Shown here: piece by piece, positions 12,229 through 22,330 of the stretch
Position numbering within the stretch: position 1 is the first letter of the stretch
Layout of the letters: each line of letters begins with the position of its first letter
DNA from: Xenopus tropicalis
Taxonomy: Eukaryota; Chordata; Amphibia; Anura; Pipidae
Assembly (NCBI RefSeq): GCF_000004195.4
Contig: NC_030677.2
Location: 173,774,019-173,838,018, forward strand
DNA length: 64,000 nt
Direction of reading: 5' to 3'
The notes under the pieces: model-generated
What the model saw: the letters and a program-made list of their open reading frames with translations, nothing else
What the model was told of the DNA's origin: nothing
Database searches by the model: none
Position numbers and translations under genes: made by a program

Positions 12229-12910
12229 AGATTGAGCTCTTTGTGCAGGACAGCGCTAAAAGGTTTCATTAAGTGAAAAGAAGTAACATCACTCAGTCAT
12301 CTCCCAACCATTTTTGGGTGATCCTCCATGTGGCACTTAAATAAGTGATATTCCATCTAGAATTACTCATTCAGTGCATTTTTAAAACAGGATTACATGA
12401 TATTATTATAAAGCATATTATTTGTATTAGCCTTCCATGCCTTTATGCTTGGCTGAATAGCTCTGGGTAGTGCGGTAATAAGATATTCTGACTGCAGGGC
12501 TGCCAGATCAAAATTGCTTGTAGTATTTTTCTTCATTTTCAGCTGTATTGTCTGCTAAATGGATTTTGTCATTTCAGCTAAGATGTTAAACACAGAATGG
12601 GCAATTGTGGAAAAGTGGAAAAAATATAACAAAGGATAATTAGATTTCTTTTTGTTTGGATTCATATGAAAGGTCCTACTCTGTTCCAATCACACCTCCC
12701 AAATGGATTTTTGGTGCCCATGTGTGGAACATTCCCTGACTGCACTGCTTTTATTGAACTGTATTATGTCACTGATTCTATAAAGCAGTTATTGTTGTTA
12801 ACAGCCAACTAGCAAATGGGAACTGTACAGGATAAACAATAAAGTCTTTTATAGGCAATTGTAAATAATATATGGTGCTGGCTTCACTTTGTGCTAAAAG
12901 GTAACACTAA

Positions 12911-13090
12911 GGGGCTGATTTACTAATCCACAAATCCGAATCCCGAATGGGAAAAAATCGGATTGGAAACAAAAATTTTGCGACTTTTTCGTATTTTTTG
13001 CGATTTTTTCGTCACTGCCGCGACTTTTTCATAGCCGTTACGACTTGCGCGAATTGTAGCGACTTTTGCATAGCCATACAATACATGGGC
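12911..13090. mobile_element. Half copy of the GGGGCTGATTTACTAA hairpin transposon
   Basis: It begins GGGGCTGATTTACTAATCCA and contains TTTTGCGACTTTTTCGTATT and GCGATTTTTTCG as in 57216-57745, but the complementary arm is absent. Confidence 0.75.
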
Positions 13091-13194
13091 ACAATATTGT
13101 TTGTAACACAATATGTCCCCTTTAATAATAATGGGTGGGGGTTGCTTTTTGATCCAAAGGTTATCTTATTTAAAGCAAAATGCAGTTTGGTGTT

Positions 13195-13450
13195 TTAGCA
13201 GCTATCTGATTGCTAGGGTCCAAGTTACCTTAGCAACCAGGGAGTAGTTAGAATGAGAGACTGGTATAGGAATATGAATAGGAGAGGACCTGAATAGAAA
13301 AATAAGTTATAAAAACAAAAAAGTAACAATAAAAATAAAACTGTAGATTCACAGAGCAATAGTTTTTTGGCTGTGGGGTAAGTGACCCCCATATGAAAGC
13401 TGCAAATAATTAAAAAAAAAAACTTTAAAAGATAAACAATGGTTATTTTG
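13195..13450. mobile_element. Fragment of the GGTCACTGACCC transposon family (inverse)
   Basis: Reverse orientation: CTTAGCAACCAGGGAGTAGT, CAATAGTTTTTTGGCTGTGG and GTGACCCCCATATGAAAGC. No ends are clear. Confidence 0.7.
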
Positions 13451-13713
13451 CTAAATCACACTGTTCTATACTGCTGCTTAAACCAGGGGCAAAATCAAGC
13501 ATGATGTGATTGGTGGCCAAAAATTCAGGTATTTATTTTCTAGAGCTAAAGGGAGTACTCCAGTGTGACTGTATCACTTTTATAATAATAATATAAATAT
13601 TATAAAGAACAACAATATTATTATACATACATGTTATATATATATACTGTATATATTGCACTTCCAAACACTGAAGTCAGGCCATAGAAATCCCATGTTC
13701 TCGGTTCCCTGCT

Positions 13714-13750
13714 GTTTCCAACAAGTCTCTCTGTATGGGACCATCATCAG
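13714..13750 (-). ncRNA. Hammerhead-ribozyme-like core (minus strand)
   Basis: On the minus strand CTGATGATGGTCCCATAC is followed by GAGAGACTTGTT and GGAAACAGC. Here the first box CTGATGA is exact, but stem II is weak (GGTC with GACT). It may belong to the same element type as the other four loci. Confidence 0.3.
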
Positions 13751-15396
13751 GTTGTCAGTATCTGGATTACAGTTGCAGCGGGAAATAAAGTAATTTCATT
13801 TTAGAAGTAAATGTAACTTACTTTCCAACCCTGTCACAGAAAAAATATATGTATATACTTGCATATAAAGTTGGATTAAATTATAGGGAAACTCTAAGTG
13901 GAATAATGAAAGGCAGAAATGTCCTCTAAATGTAAATTTTATGATGCTGGAGTGGTCTTTGAGTGAATTATTTCCATTTGCTAAAATAGCAGTAATAAGT
14001 CTAAGTTATCCAAATGGAATGTTTTGCTTCTATTTGAATTAAATGACTCGCTAGGAAATGGGTGAGTTTCTGGCAACCTTCATTTCTACATACAGGGTAT
14101 ATATTAAATCCCATATTAGGTGAAGTGTTATAAATCCCCCTTTTTCATTAACAGGGCTGATTTATGTAGAATGTTTTCTTTTGGACTTGCCAACAGGTAG
14201 GAGTGCTTGAGGGCAAAAGGCAAAAGTTCTAAAACACTTTTTAGAAAAAAATATGAACCATTATATGAAAAACTGCAACCATTATTAACTATATTGGCAA
14301 AGTACAATACCCAGAATTCCTTTTCCTTAAGCCCTCTGCTCTATGGCACAAATTGCCTGAAACCAAGGGGAAATGCGTTCAACATTCTCACCACCCAAAA
14401 ATTACAGTGACATCAACAAAAACAGGAAAAACACTGGCAAGACTTAAAGGGGCAGGTCATTCTTTTCCCCAGATGCAACCTGTTGGACTGTAAGATAAGT
14501 AGCAGCTCATTAAACAGAGGGCTTCTCAGTAGACTGCTGATTTGTTTTCATTGTGCTCAGAAGAACTGGAATAGAATGTGACTTTACTTACAAGTAGAGA
14601 TTATGCCCTAAACATTGGCACCCTCCAGTGAATATAACTTTACTTGTCCTTTAAACTCACTGCAGCCTCACTACACACACCTTTGGAATCATTGCACATG
14701 GCATGCCATAATGATGTGACTGAATAAAAGAAGACACGCTGGACTGGCGGCATACGTTACACTATCATTTTTTTTGTGTTTTATTGGCTGATTCTCTGAA
14801 GGCAAACTGCCCCTAGAGAGGGCTGGGTTCATTTATGCCTGGAGCCTTTGAACCACTGCAATTTGCCAAGGGTAATAGCAGAGCTGGAAAACCTGTTATG
14901 TATAAATTATGTGATGGGTAAAATATACAAAAAGACATAAAAGTAACTAATACCCTGTAGAAAAGTAATAGACTAAAGAAGAGATAAGAGAAGGCAGTAA
15001 TAACGCCCCTCCCCAGTTATTAAAAAGTGTGCCCAAATGGTAATGGCGCACACACAGCCTGCAAGAAATGAATGGAAATATTACTTGGGAATGTGTTTCT
15101 GGGTGAGAATCCATAAATCAGCAAAAACATCAATGGGTACATGTACCACCCAAGTAAGAGTCATGGCTGTCAGCAGGAATGGGTGCAATCGGTACTTTTC
15201 TCTAGGAAGGCCTGTAGTGATATGTACCATAAGCTTTAACATGTCTGTATAATAACGCTTGTGTTGTGTTTGCTTCTGATGCTTGAATAGCATTTATATA
15301 TACAGTAAGTTTCTGGCAGCAGTAGAGATATATATGCTAAGCTGGAAGACTTGGTTTTGAAAGAATCATTTAGAATTATTTATTTATTTAGAATAC

Positions 15397-15600
15397 AGGC
15401 ATAGGATCTGTTATCTGGAAACCCATTATCCAGAAACATTGCTTGCATTTTCTCTATAATGAACAGTAGCTTGTACTTGATGTTACTAAGCTGCATGAAT
15501 CCATATTGGTGGCAAAACAATCCTATTGGGTTTATTTCATTCAAACTATGGATTATTCTAAAATAAAGGCATAAGGAGCATGTTGTCAAACCAAACCCAA
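15397..15600. mobile_element. Mariner-type MITE (CAGGTATAGG family), partial
   Basis: TA precedes CAGGCATAGGATCTGTTATC. The interior CCTATTGGGTTTATTT is present, but the right terminus is missing beyond about 15600. Confidence 0.75.
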
Positions 15601-15829
15601 TACATGTGTTTCTTGTCCAACAAGGTGCATATTGCCATTATAGGCAGCCTTTGCCCACTCTGTACTAACATGGACTGGTAATGACATTCCATGTAACATA
15701 ATCTATCATGCAGGACCTGTTATGTATATGTACAACATGCACATATTAATGGCAAAGGCATATTGATTACCCTGGATATTTACTTATGAGGAAAGCAGCA
15801 GAAGGTCTGTGCAAGTAGAATATGTTTTC

Positions 15830-16420
15830 TGTAGAGAGCGTAGTTTTCCTTCATGCTTATTATTTTCTAACAGCCAATGGTTGTAACTTTAAGTGCAAAC
15901 CAATAAATGAACGTTTAATTTTATTTCAGCAGCTTAAAGTCAATTAACATCCATAAAACTGACTGCATGATTGCACATTACAGCATGGAACCGCTTTATT
16001 TCTAACATTTTGTGTGTTTGGTGTAATATAAATGCAGGAAATATATGTGCCTAATAAAAGTTACAGATACATATACCGCAGTAATGTTCTTGCAATAAAC
16101 ACTAGATAGACATCGCTCTTCGGCGGTAAATGTATTTCGTCTGGAAGGAACCTATTTTTTTTTTTTAGAAGTGGTTTGTGCTGTTCCTGTTTTTGAAGCA
16201 TTTGCGCTAAGCATAGAAATGAATCTAGAATGAGCAGAAAATGCCTATGGAAACCAGCGTGAGAATGTTACTATCCATCTCTTTACAAGTGACATATGGA
16301 AACCATTAGAATGTCAGCGGTTTGAGAGCTAATACTTGGTAAAGCAATTCCACTATTACGGCAAAGGAGCTAGGCAAGCACAGAAAGCACAGATCTCAAA
16401 ACTTGCATCTATCTTTGGTA
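15830..16420. other. Repeat-free candidate conserved noncoding stretch
   Basis: It contains AACAGCCAATGGTTGTAACT, AAAGTCAATTAACATCC and CATCGCTCTTCGGCGGTAAA, has no repeat signature, and is without a plausible frame. Confidence 0.3.
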
Positions 16421-17032
16421 GTTGTTTTAACCCCTCTTAACAAGGGGCAATTAAATCCAAACATCAAGTACCAGAACAATTAAAGGGCCAGTAACACAAA
16501 TAAAAAAGGACTAATCAGAACTGGCATTCCAGCTGTGTGTGTCCCATTTGTCAGAATGCCTGGCGGTAATGTTGTTTGCTCTCAGCTTGTGCGTTCAGCT
16601 GTCTCGTATCTGTCGTCTGAAAAACCCTTGCCGGTCTATATTGCAAACTGCAGGCATGAATGACAGTTATTCAGACCTGCTCCCAGACGTCTAAAAACTG
16701 TATAACGATTATTAACACATATTTATAAAGGGGCAAAATATTTAGCTGTGCTGTTTAAAAAATACGGGGCAGCACAATCAACGTACAAGTACAGACTACA
16801 TACAATAAAAACCCCAACCTATACAAGAGGAAAAAAGAGAACCTTGGACAAGAGCTTACTGGCCTAGTCTGTTATTTATGTTCTCCCACTTATTCTCCTC
16901 CAGAACTTCTAAGGTGTCAAAGTGTACCTACTTGAATCACATGTAAATATCTGAAAAAATATTTTGAAAAAAACCCAAAAAACTAGGTCTAATTTCTGGA
17001 GTAAATGGCAGACACCTCTGTATAAAACTTAA

Positions 17033-17744
17033 AGGAAAACTTTTCCCCCGGAATGAATACTTAACCAACAGATAGTTGATCTTATGTTATCTCCCCAAAC
17101 TGGAATATACTGTATGTAGATCAGTAAATACTAAAAAAAGTATATTTGTATGAAAATTGTTTATTTATATGAAGCAGGGTTTTACATATGAGCTTGTTTA
17201 AGCAATATGACTCTCACATTCAAAGCAGTTCATAACTCTGCCCCACCCTACATCTCTGAACTTATCTCTAGGTACCATCCAACCCGCTTGTTACGCTCTT
17301 CTACTGACCTGCTCCTCAACTCCTCTCTCATTCCCTCCTCACAGGCTCGCATTCAAGACTTTGCAAGGGCAGCCCCCCGTCTCTGTCAGACTTTCTCCCA
17401 ATCTCTCTGCCTTCAAGAGATCTCTAAAAATGCATTTATTCAGAGAAGCTTACCCTAATCTAGTTTAGCAATACCCTGTGCCCCACCTCTCACAACTCAT
17501 GCCCATTCCCACACCTTGTGTCTCAACCCTTTCTCCCTGTAGATTGTAAGCTCTTTTGGGCAGGGCTCTCTTCACCTCTTGTATCGGTTATTGATTGCTT
17601 TATATGTTACTCTGTATGTCCAATGTAAGAAACCCACTTATTGTACAGCGCTGCGGAATATGTTGGCGCTTTATAAATAAATGGTAATAATAATAATAAT
17701 ATATTTTTATAGAGACCTACATTGTTTGGGGGTATAGTTTTCCT
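17033..17744. mobile_element. piggyBac-type MITE interrupted by the LINE 3' end
   Basis: TTAA flanks both ends (17029-17032 and 17745-17748). The termini are AGGAAAACTTTTCCCCC and the inverse GGGGGTATAGTTTTCCT. An uninterrupted relative occurs at 41894-42119. Comparison with that copy shows the LINE was inserted at GAGCTTGTTTAAGCAATA / TATTTTTATAGAG. Confidence 0.8.
17196..17700 (+). mobile_element. 3' end of an L2/CR1-type LINE
   Basis: The frame at 17207-17458 encodes the C-terminal end of a non-LTR reverse transcriptase (FKAVHNSAPPYISELISRYH, then RLLRSS and a degraded RAFSxxAPRLW-type stretch). It is followed by the tail CAGCGCTGCGGAATATGTTG and TTATAAATAAATGG with terminal AAT repeats, which is the familiar 3' end of this LINE class. 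It is truncated 5' and inserted in the small transposon 17033-17744. Confidence 0.85.
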
Positions 17745-18086
17745 TTAAGCTGAACCAAAGGGGTGGATCACCTTTAATGTAATTTTTAGTATATTAAAAC
17801 GTCCTATTCCAAACAACTTTTCAATCGATCTTTATTTTTTATAGTTTTTAATCATTTGCCTATCTCTTCTTCATCTGTCCGTCTGTCCAGCTTTAAAGTA
17901 GTGGTCACTGACCCCAGCAGCTCTGTAAAGGTTGCCATTTTATTATTATTATTGTTACTTCTTTTTCCTTATCTTTCTGTTCAGTCCCTTCCCTATCCAT
18001 ATTCCAGTCTCTACCTTAGCAACCAGACAGTAGTTTGAATTAAACAAAGCCCTAGCAACCATATAGCTGTTGACATTCCAAACTAA

Positions 18087-18253
18087 CACTGATGCCCCAC
18101 AGAGAGATTTACTTGGCCACAGGGGGAAACTTTTTTGCGACTTCGGAAAATTGAAGCAATGAGTAAGCCTTTGCACTGAAAGGAATTTCAGAGAGATTAG
18201 TCGCTTGTGGTAGCAGAGATCTACTGAATCTCTCAGTGGGACATTAGTCTTAA
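18087..18253. mobile_element. Short inverted-repeat insert (CCCCACAGAGAGATT)
   Basis: GATGCCCCACAGAGAGATTT and its inverse AATCTCTCAGTGGGACATTA bound about 165 bp containing GAGATTAGTCGCTTGTGG, a motif of the Harbinger-type palindromes. It interrupts the 17757-19968 element between CATTCCAAACT and AAAGCTGTGGAGC. Confidence 0.65.
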
Positions 18254-18347
18254 AAGCTGTGGAGCAAAAAGCTAAATAACTGAAAAACCACAAAAAATTA
18301 AAAATGGAAACCAATTGCCTCAGAATATGAATGTGTATGTTATACTA

Positions 18348-19940
18348 AGGGGCACATTCATGAAAACACGAGTTTGAATCCTAAATGGGATAAATTCGGA
18401 TTGGATATGATAATTTCTTAAGATTGCAAATATCACGAATATGCTTATGAAAAAATCGTATTAGTCACGATAATATCGTATTGGTGATCCGAATGTCACG
18501 AAAGTTTTGTATCCGAATGATTGTAAAATGCAGGAAAACCTTTCTGACTTTGATCCTTCTGTGCATGATTTTGGAAGCCTCCCATAGGACTCAATGGCAC
18601 TCTGCAGCTCCAACCTGGCCCAAGGAAAGTCTCCCATAGGGCTCAATGGCACTCTGCAGCTCCAACCTGGCCCAAGGAAAGTCTCCCATAGGGCTCAATG
18701 GCACTCTGCAGCTCCAACCTGGCCCAAGAAAAGTCTCCCATAGGGCTCAATGGCACTCTGCAGCTCCAACCTGGCCCAAGGAAAGTCTCCCATAGGGCTC
18801 AATGGCACTCTGCAGCTCCAACCTGGCCCAAGGAAAGTCTCCCATAGGACTCAATGGCACCCTGCAGCTCCAACCTGGCCCAAGGAAAGTCTCCCATAGG
18901 GCTCAATGGCACTCTGCAGCTCCAACCTGGCCCAAGGAAAGTCTCCCATAGGCTCAATGGCACTCTGCAGCTCCAACCTGGCCCAAGGAAAGTCTCCCAT
19001 AGGGCTCAATGGCACTCTGCAGCTCCAACCCGGCCCAAGGAAAGTCTCCCATAGGGCTCAATGGCACTCTGCAGCTCCAACCTGGCCCAAGGAAAGTCTC
19101 CCATAGGGCTCAATGGCACTCTGCAGCTCCAACCCGGCCCAAGGAAAGTCTCCCATAGGGCTCAATGGCACTCTGCAGCTCCAACCCGGCCCAAGGAAAG
19201 TCTCCCATAGGGCTCAATGGCACTCTGCAGCTCCAACCTGGCCCAAGGAAAGTCTCCCATAGGGCTCAATGGCACTCTGCAGCTCCAACCTGGCCCAAGG
19301 AAAGTCTCCCATAGGGCTCAATGGCACTCTGCAGCTCCAACCTGGCCCAAGGAAAGTCTCCCATAGGGCTCAATGGCACTCTGCAGCTCCAACCCGGCCC
19401 AAGGAAAGTCTCCCATAGGGCTCAATGGCACTCTGCAGCTCCAACCCGGCCCAAGGAAAGTCTCCCATAGGGCTCAATGGCACTCTGCAGCTCCAACCTG
19501 GCCCAAGGAAAGTCTCCCATAGGGCTCAATGGCACTCTGCAGCTCCAACCTGGCCCAAGGAAAGTCTCCCATAGGGCTCAATGGCACTCTGCAGCTCCAA
19601 CCCGGCCCAAGGAAAGTCTCCCATAGGGCTCAATGGCACTCTGCAGCTCCAACCCGGCCCAAGGAAAGTCTCCCATAGGGCTCAATGGCACTCTGCAGCT
19701 CCAACCCGGCCCAAGGAAAGTCTCCCATAGGGCTCAATGGCACTCTGCAGCTCCAACCTGGCCCAAGGAAAGTCACAATACCAAAGCTTGAATGAATCCG
19801 AAACTTTTGTACGATTTTGTCGCACAATTTTTGCCGCACAGTATGAAAAAGTTGCGCAAAATAACGAAAAAAATGGCGAGAATACGCATGGGTGTTAGAA
19901 CGTATGCTCGGAGCGTTCGTGGATTAATAAATCTACCCCT
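18348..19940. mobile_element. Non-coding transposon expanded by a 52-bp minisatellite
   Basis: TA at 18346-18347 and 19941-19942 flanks AGGGGCACATTCATG and the terminal AATCTACCCCT. The segments outside the array (ACTTTGATCCTTCTGTGCAT and CACAATACCAAAGCTTGAAT) match the sibling at 39010-39541 in inverse orientation. The body is lengthened to about 1.6 kb by the array 18590-19775. It is inserted in the transposon 17757-19968. Confidence 0.88.
18590..19775 (+). repeat. 52-bp minisatellite, about 23 units
   Basis: The unit starts CTCAATGGCACTCTGCAGCT, continues CCAACCTGGCCCAAGGAAAG and ends TCTCCCATAGGG. Units are nearly identical; recurrent variants are CCTGG versus CCCGG, GGAAAG versus GAAAAG, and one unit lacking a G. 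The last unit is partial. Open frames across it are an artefact of the repeat. Confidence 0.97.
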
Positions 19941-20302
19941 TAATGTTAATTTTAAGGTGAACAACCCCAATTTCTTTTCATCCAAAGGCCAGTCACGTGT
20001 GGTGTCCCATCTGCTTCTCTCGGCCTGCATTTTGAAGGCAGGTGGAAGTAAGCAGATCCATTCTCATGCACAGCTCTGTGTAGCTGAACTGACAGGCACA
20101 GCGCCGGCCTGAGCGTAGTTACACAGAGTGGATATCGACTAGAAAAAAATGCAGGTGGGGAACAATGGTCGGCACACTGCAGCCTAAGGGGCCCACCCAT
20201 TGGCACTGCCCACCTTTATCTTTGTATCCAATATATCATCTTGCCTGCCCCTTACCACAAATTCTTGTTTCGATTATTCTCACATTTTTTTTTCTTATTT
20301 AA

Positions 20303-20774
20303 AGGAGACCTATCACCCTAAGAAATAATTTCAAATCACACTAGTTTAGCTTACTAAATGTTAATTACACTGTCAGTTATTTCAATCTTGATTGCTTCAG
20401 TCTTGGAATTCATAATCACAGCAAGCAGGTAGGTGCCATTTTGTGGGTACTGTTACTAAGGCAAGCTTTGTTTTACCCCCCAAATCTTGTGTATGTGGCA
20501 GGATGGGGTAACTGATGCTCATGCACAGGATACACAATTATAGACAATGAAGAGGGAGAAGGAATGGAAGGCGTACAGTGATATCTAGCAAGTGAAAGTA
20601 ATTGCCTGCCCCACCTCTATGCCTGAGGAGTAAAGGCGGGGCAGGTAATATGACTGACAGCTCAGAATTTTATATACAATTGTAGAAGGTACAGATGTTT
20701 TATTTTGGTTTCAATTAAATGTGGTTTCATGTTTAATTTGTAAAGGACTTTTATTATACAGCTTTATATCCTCT
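20303..20774. mobile_element. piggyBac-type MITE, diverged (GGAGACCTATCACC)
   Basis: TTAA precedes AGGAGACCTATCACCCTA and follows TATATCCTCT. The interior contains a G+C-rich hairpin around CTGCCCCACCTCTATGCC and GGCGGGGCAGG flanked by ACTGACAGCTCAGA. It shares these and GTAAAGGACTTTTATTATAC with the copy at 32120-32481. Confidence 0.75.
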
Positions 20775-21185
20775 TTAAATTCTTGTTTTAACCTGTCAGT
20801 TTTCCTTTTCAGCTCCACATTGGGCTCCTTAAGATAACGATCTTGTGTAAATCTCAATAAACCTTCCCCATAATTCTGAAACTTCTCTTCCACAGCCTTT
20901 AATTTGGCTTTTTTCTCTGTCAACATCAATCTCCTTTTATTCAGTGAGCGCTCTAATAATACAGATTCCTATTTCCGATTAAAATCATTACACGGGACTC
21001 TGAATAACATGTCAGCTGGGATGCATTTTGAACTCTTGGAATAACGTTTGCTTCAAATAGTTTGTCAAAATCTATAACTCCCACTTTATTCTCAACTGCT
21101 GTAATATAACAGTTTATATTCCTTACAATGAACCTTTGCATCCCTCTCCTTGTAACTGAACCTAACAACTGGTTTTCCTTATTTC
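20775..21185 (-). pseudogene. Degraded coiled-coil-like reading frame of unknown origin
   Basis: On the minus strand a frame reads LLGSVTRRGMQRFIVRNINC and TAVENKVGVIDFDKLFEANV up to NRNLYY, then stops. A shifted frame continues LLERSLNKRRLMLTEKKAKL, KAVEEKFQNYGEGLLRF and ELKRKTDRLKQEFKEDI. The two read as one protein broken by a frameshift near 20955. The second part is charged and coiled-coil-like. I do not recognise the family. The segment is boxed in by two small transposons. Confidence 0.45.
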
Positions 21186-21385
21186 GTTTTTTATAGTTGA
21201 ATTATTTGCATTCTGCTGCCTTTTTCCATTGTTCAGATAGGGGTCACTGACCCCGGCAGCCCAAAACCATTGCCCTGTGTAGCTACAGTTTTATTCTTAT
21301 CTTTCTACGCAGCCCCTCTACTATTCATATTCCCTCCATATTCTCTCCTTCAAACCACTGCCTGGTTGCTAGGGTAAATATTCTC
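21186..21385. mobile_element. Fragment of the GGTCACTGACCC transposon family
   Basis: It holds TTATAGTTGAATTATTTGC, GGGGTCACTGACCCCGGCAG and CACTGCCTGGTTGCTAGGGT. It directly abuts the degraded frame 20775-21185. Confidence 0.75.
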
Positions 21386-21447
21386 ACACACACATATATG
21401 AGGAAATACACAATGTTCACAATTGTGTATGGAAATTGAATAATTCC

Positions 21448-21486
21448 ATTCATTGAAAAAGGCTAGAGTGCTAGCCAAAATGTTAG
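21448..21486 (+). ncRNA. Hammerhead-ribozyme-like core (degenerate)
   Basis: ATTGAAAAA, a perfect stem GGCTAG/CTAGCC with loop AGTG, then AAAATGTTAG. The likely ancestral form is the same architecture as 41068-41101, with both core boxes mutated. It lies beside the truncated Tc1 element. Confidence 0.35.
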
Positions 21487-21553
21487 TCTCCTCTTTAATA
21501 AAATATTTTTGTATAAGTCCTGTGAGTGCTGACCCTCTCTCAAGCACCATATA

Positions 21554-22080
21554 CAAACCGGATTCCAAAAAAGTTGGGACACAAAACAAATTGTGAATAA
21601 AAACTGAACGCAATAATGTGGAGGTGCCAACTTCTAATATTTTATTCAGAATAGAACATAAATCATGGAACAATAGTTTAAACCGAGAAAATGTACCATT
21701 TTAAGGGAAAAATATGTTGATTCAGAATTTCATGGTGTCAACAAATCCCAAAAAAGTTGGGACAAGGCCATTTTCCCCACTGTGTGGCATCTCCCCTTCT
21801 TCTTACAACACTCAACAGACGTCTGGGGACCGAGGAGACCAGTTTCTCAAGTTTAGGAATAGGAATGCTCTCCCATTCTTGTCTAATACAGGCCTCTAAC
21901 TGTTCAATCATCTTGGGCCTTCTTTGTCGCACCTTCCTCTTTATGATGCGCCAAATGTTCTCTATAGGTGAAAGATCTGGACTGCAGACTGGCCATTTCA
22001 GTACCCGGATCCTTCTCCTACGCAGCCATGATGTTGTGATTGATGCAGAATGTGGTCTGGCATTATCTTGTTGAAAAATG
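21554..22080 (-). pseudogene. Truncated Tc1-type element with transposase C-terminal fragment
   Basis: A TA (21552-21553) is followed by the inverted-repeat start CAAACCGGATTCCAAAAAAG. AAAAAAGTTGGGAC is repeated about 200 bp inside, as in Tc1 elements with direct repeats in the arm. On the minus strand 22080-21738 encodes the end of a transposase: FQQDNARPH (second catalytic Asp) and SPDLSPIENIW (catalytic Glu). Sequence coding for the N-terminal half and the other inverted repeat are absent. Homology stops abruptly near 22080 in unrelated G+C-rich sequence. Confidence 0.9.
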
Positions 22081-22330
22081 CAGGGTCTCAACATTCCAGC
22101 CCTCAAACACAAGGTCATGGCTCCCTCTGCTCCTTGCAGTGGCAGGCAGCACCCCCAGCCCCTCTGGGAGTTCCTCACACAGACAGGCAGCCTTCCTGCT
22201 CTGAGAGTGGACACTTTTCTGAGTGACACCTTCACACTGAGCGGCCCCAAAGTGTGGGAGCACACCCCTTTTTACCTCTCCAGGAAGCTCCTCTGTCAGC
22301 TGCCTCTTAATTAGCCAACTGAAAGGGATT
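22081..22330. other. G+C-rich segment of unknown origin joined to the Tc1 fragment
   Basis: The base composition changes sharply from the surrounding A+T-rich DNA. Frames are open on both strands (plus 22078-22314, and minus in continuation of the transposase frame). I recognise no protein motif in either. It could be a captured gene fragment or another repeat. Confidence 0.4.

Larger units (their letters stand above)
17757..19968. mobile_element. Small DNA transposon (GGGGTGGATCACCTTTAA), twice interrupted
   Basis: The left end GGGGTGGATCACCTTTAATG and the right end TTTTAAGGTGAACAACCCC form inverted termini. The interior TAGTGGTCACTGACCCCAGC and ACCTTAGCAACCAGACAG belongs to an abundant family. 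It is broken at 18346 by the 52-bp-array transposon and near 18087-18253 by another insert. Relatives: 8085-8252, 13195-13450, 21186-21385 and 56860-57195. Confidence 0.8.

Noticed and set aside
15037..15293. Open frames on both strands (71 and 70 codons)
   Set aside because: No recognisable domain, and no splice borders or homologue that I can recall.
18590..19775. CRISPR-like array
   Set aside because: The 52-bp units are contiguous with no unique spacers, in a vertebrate transposon; it is a minisatellite.
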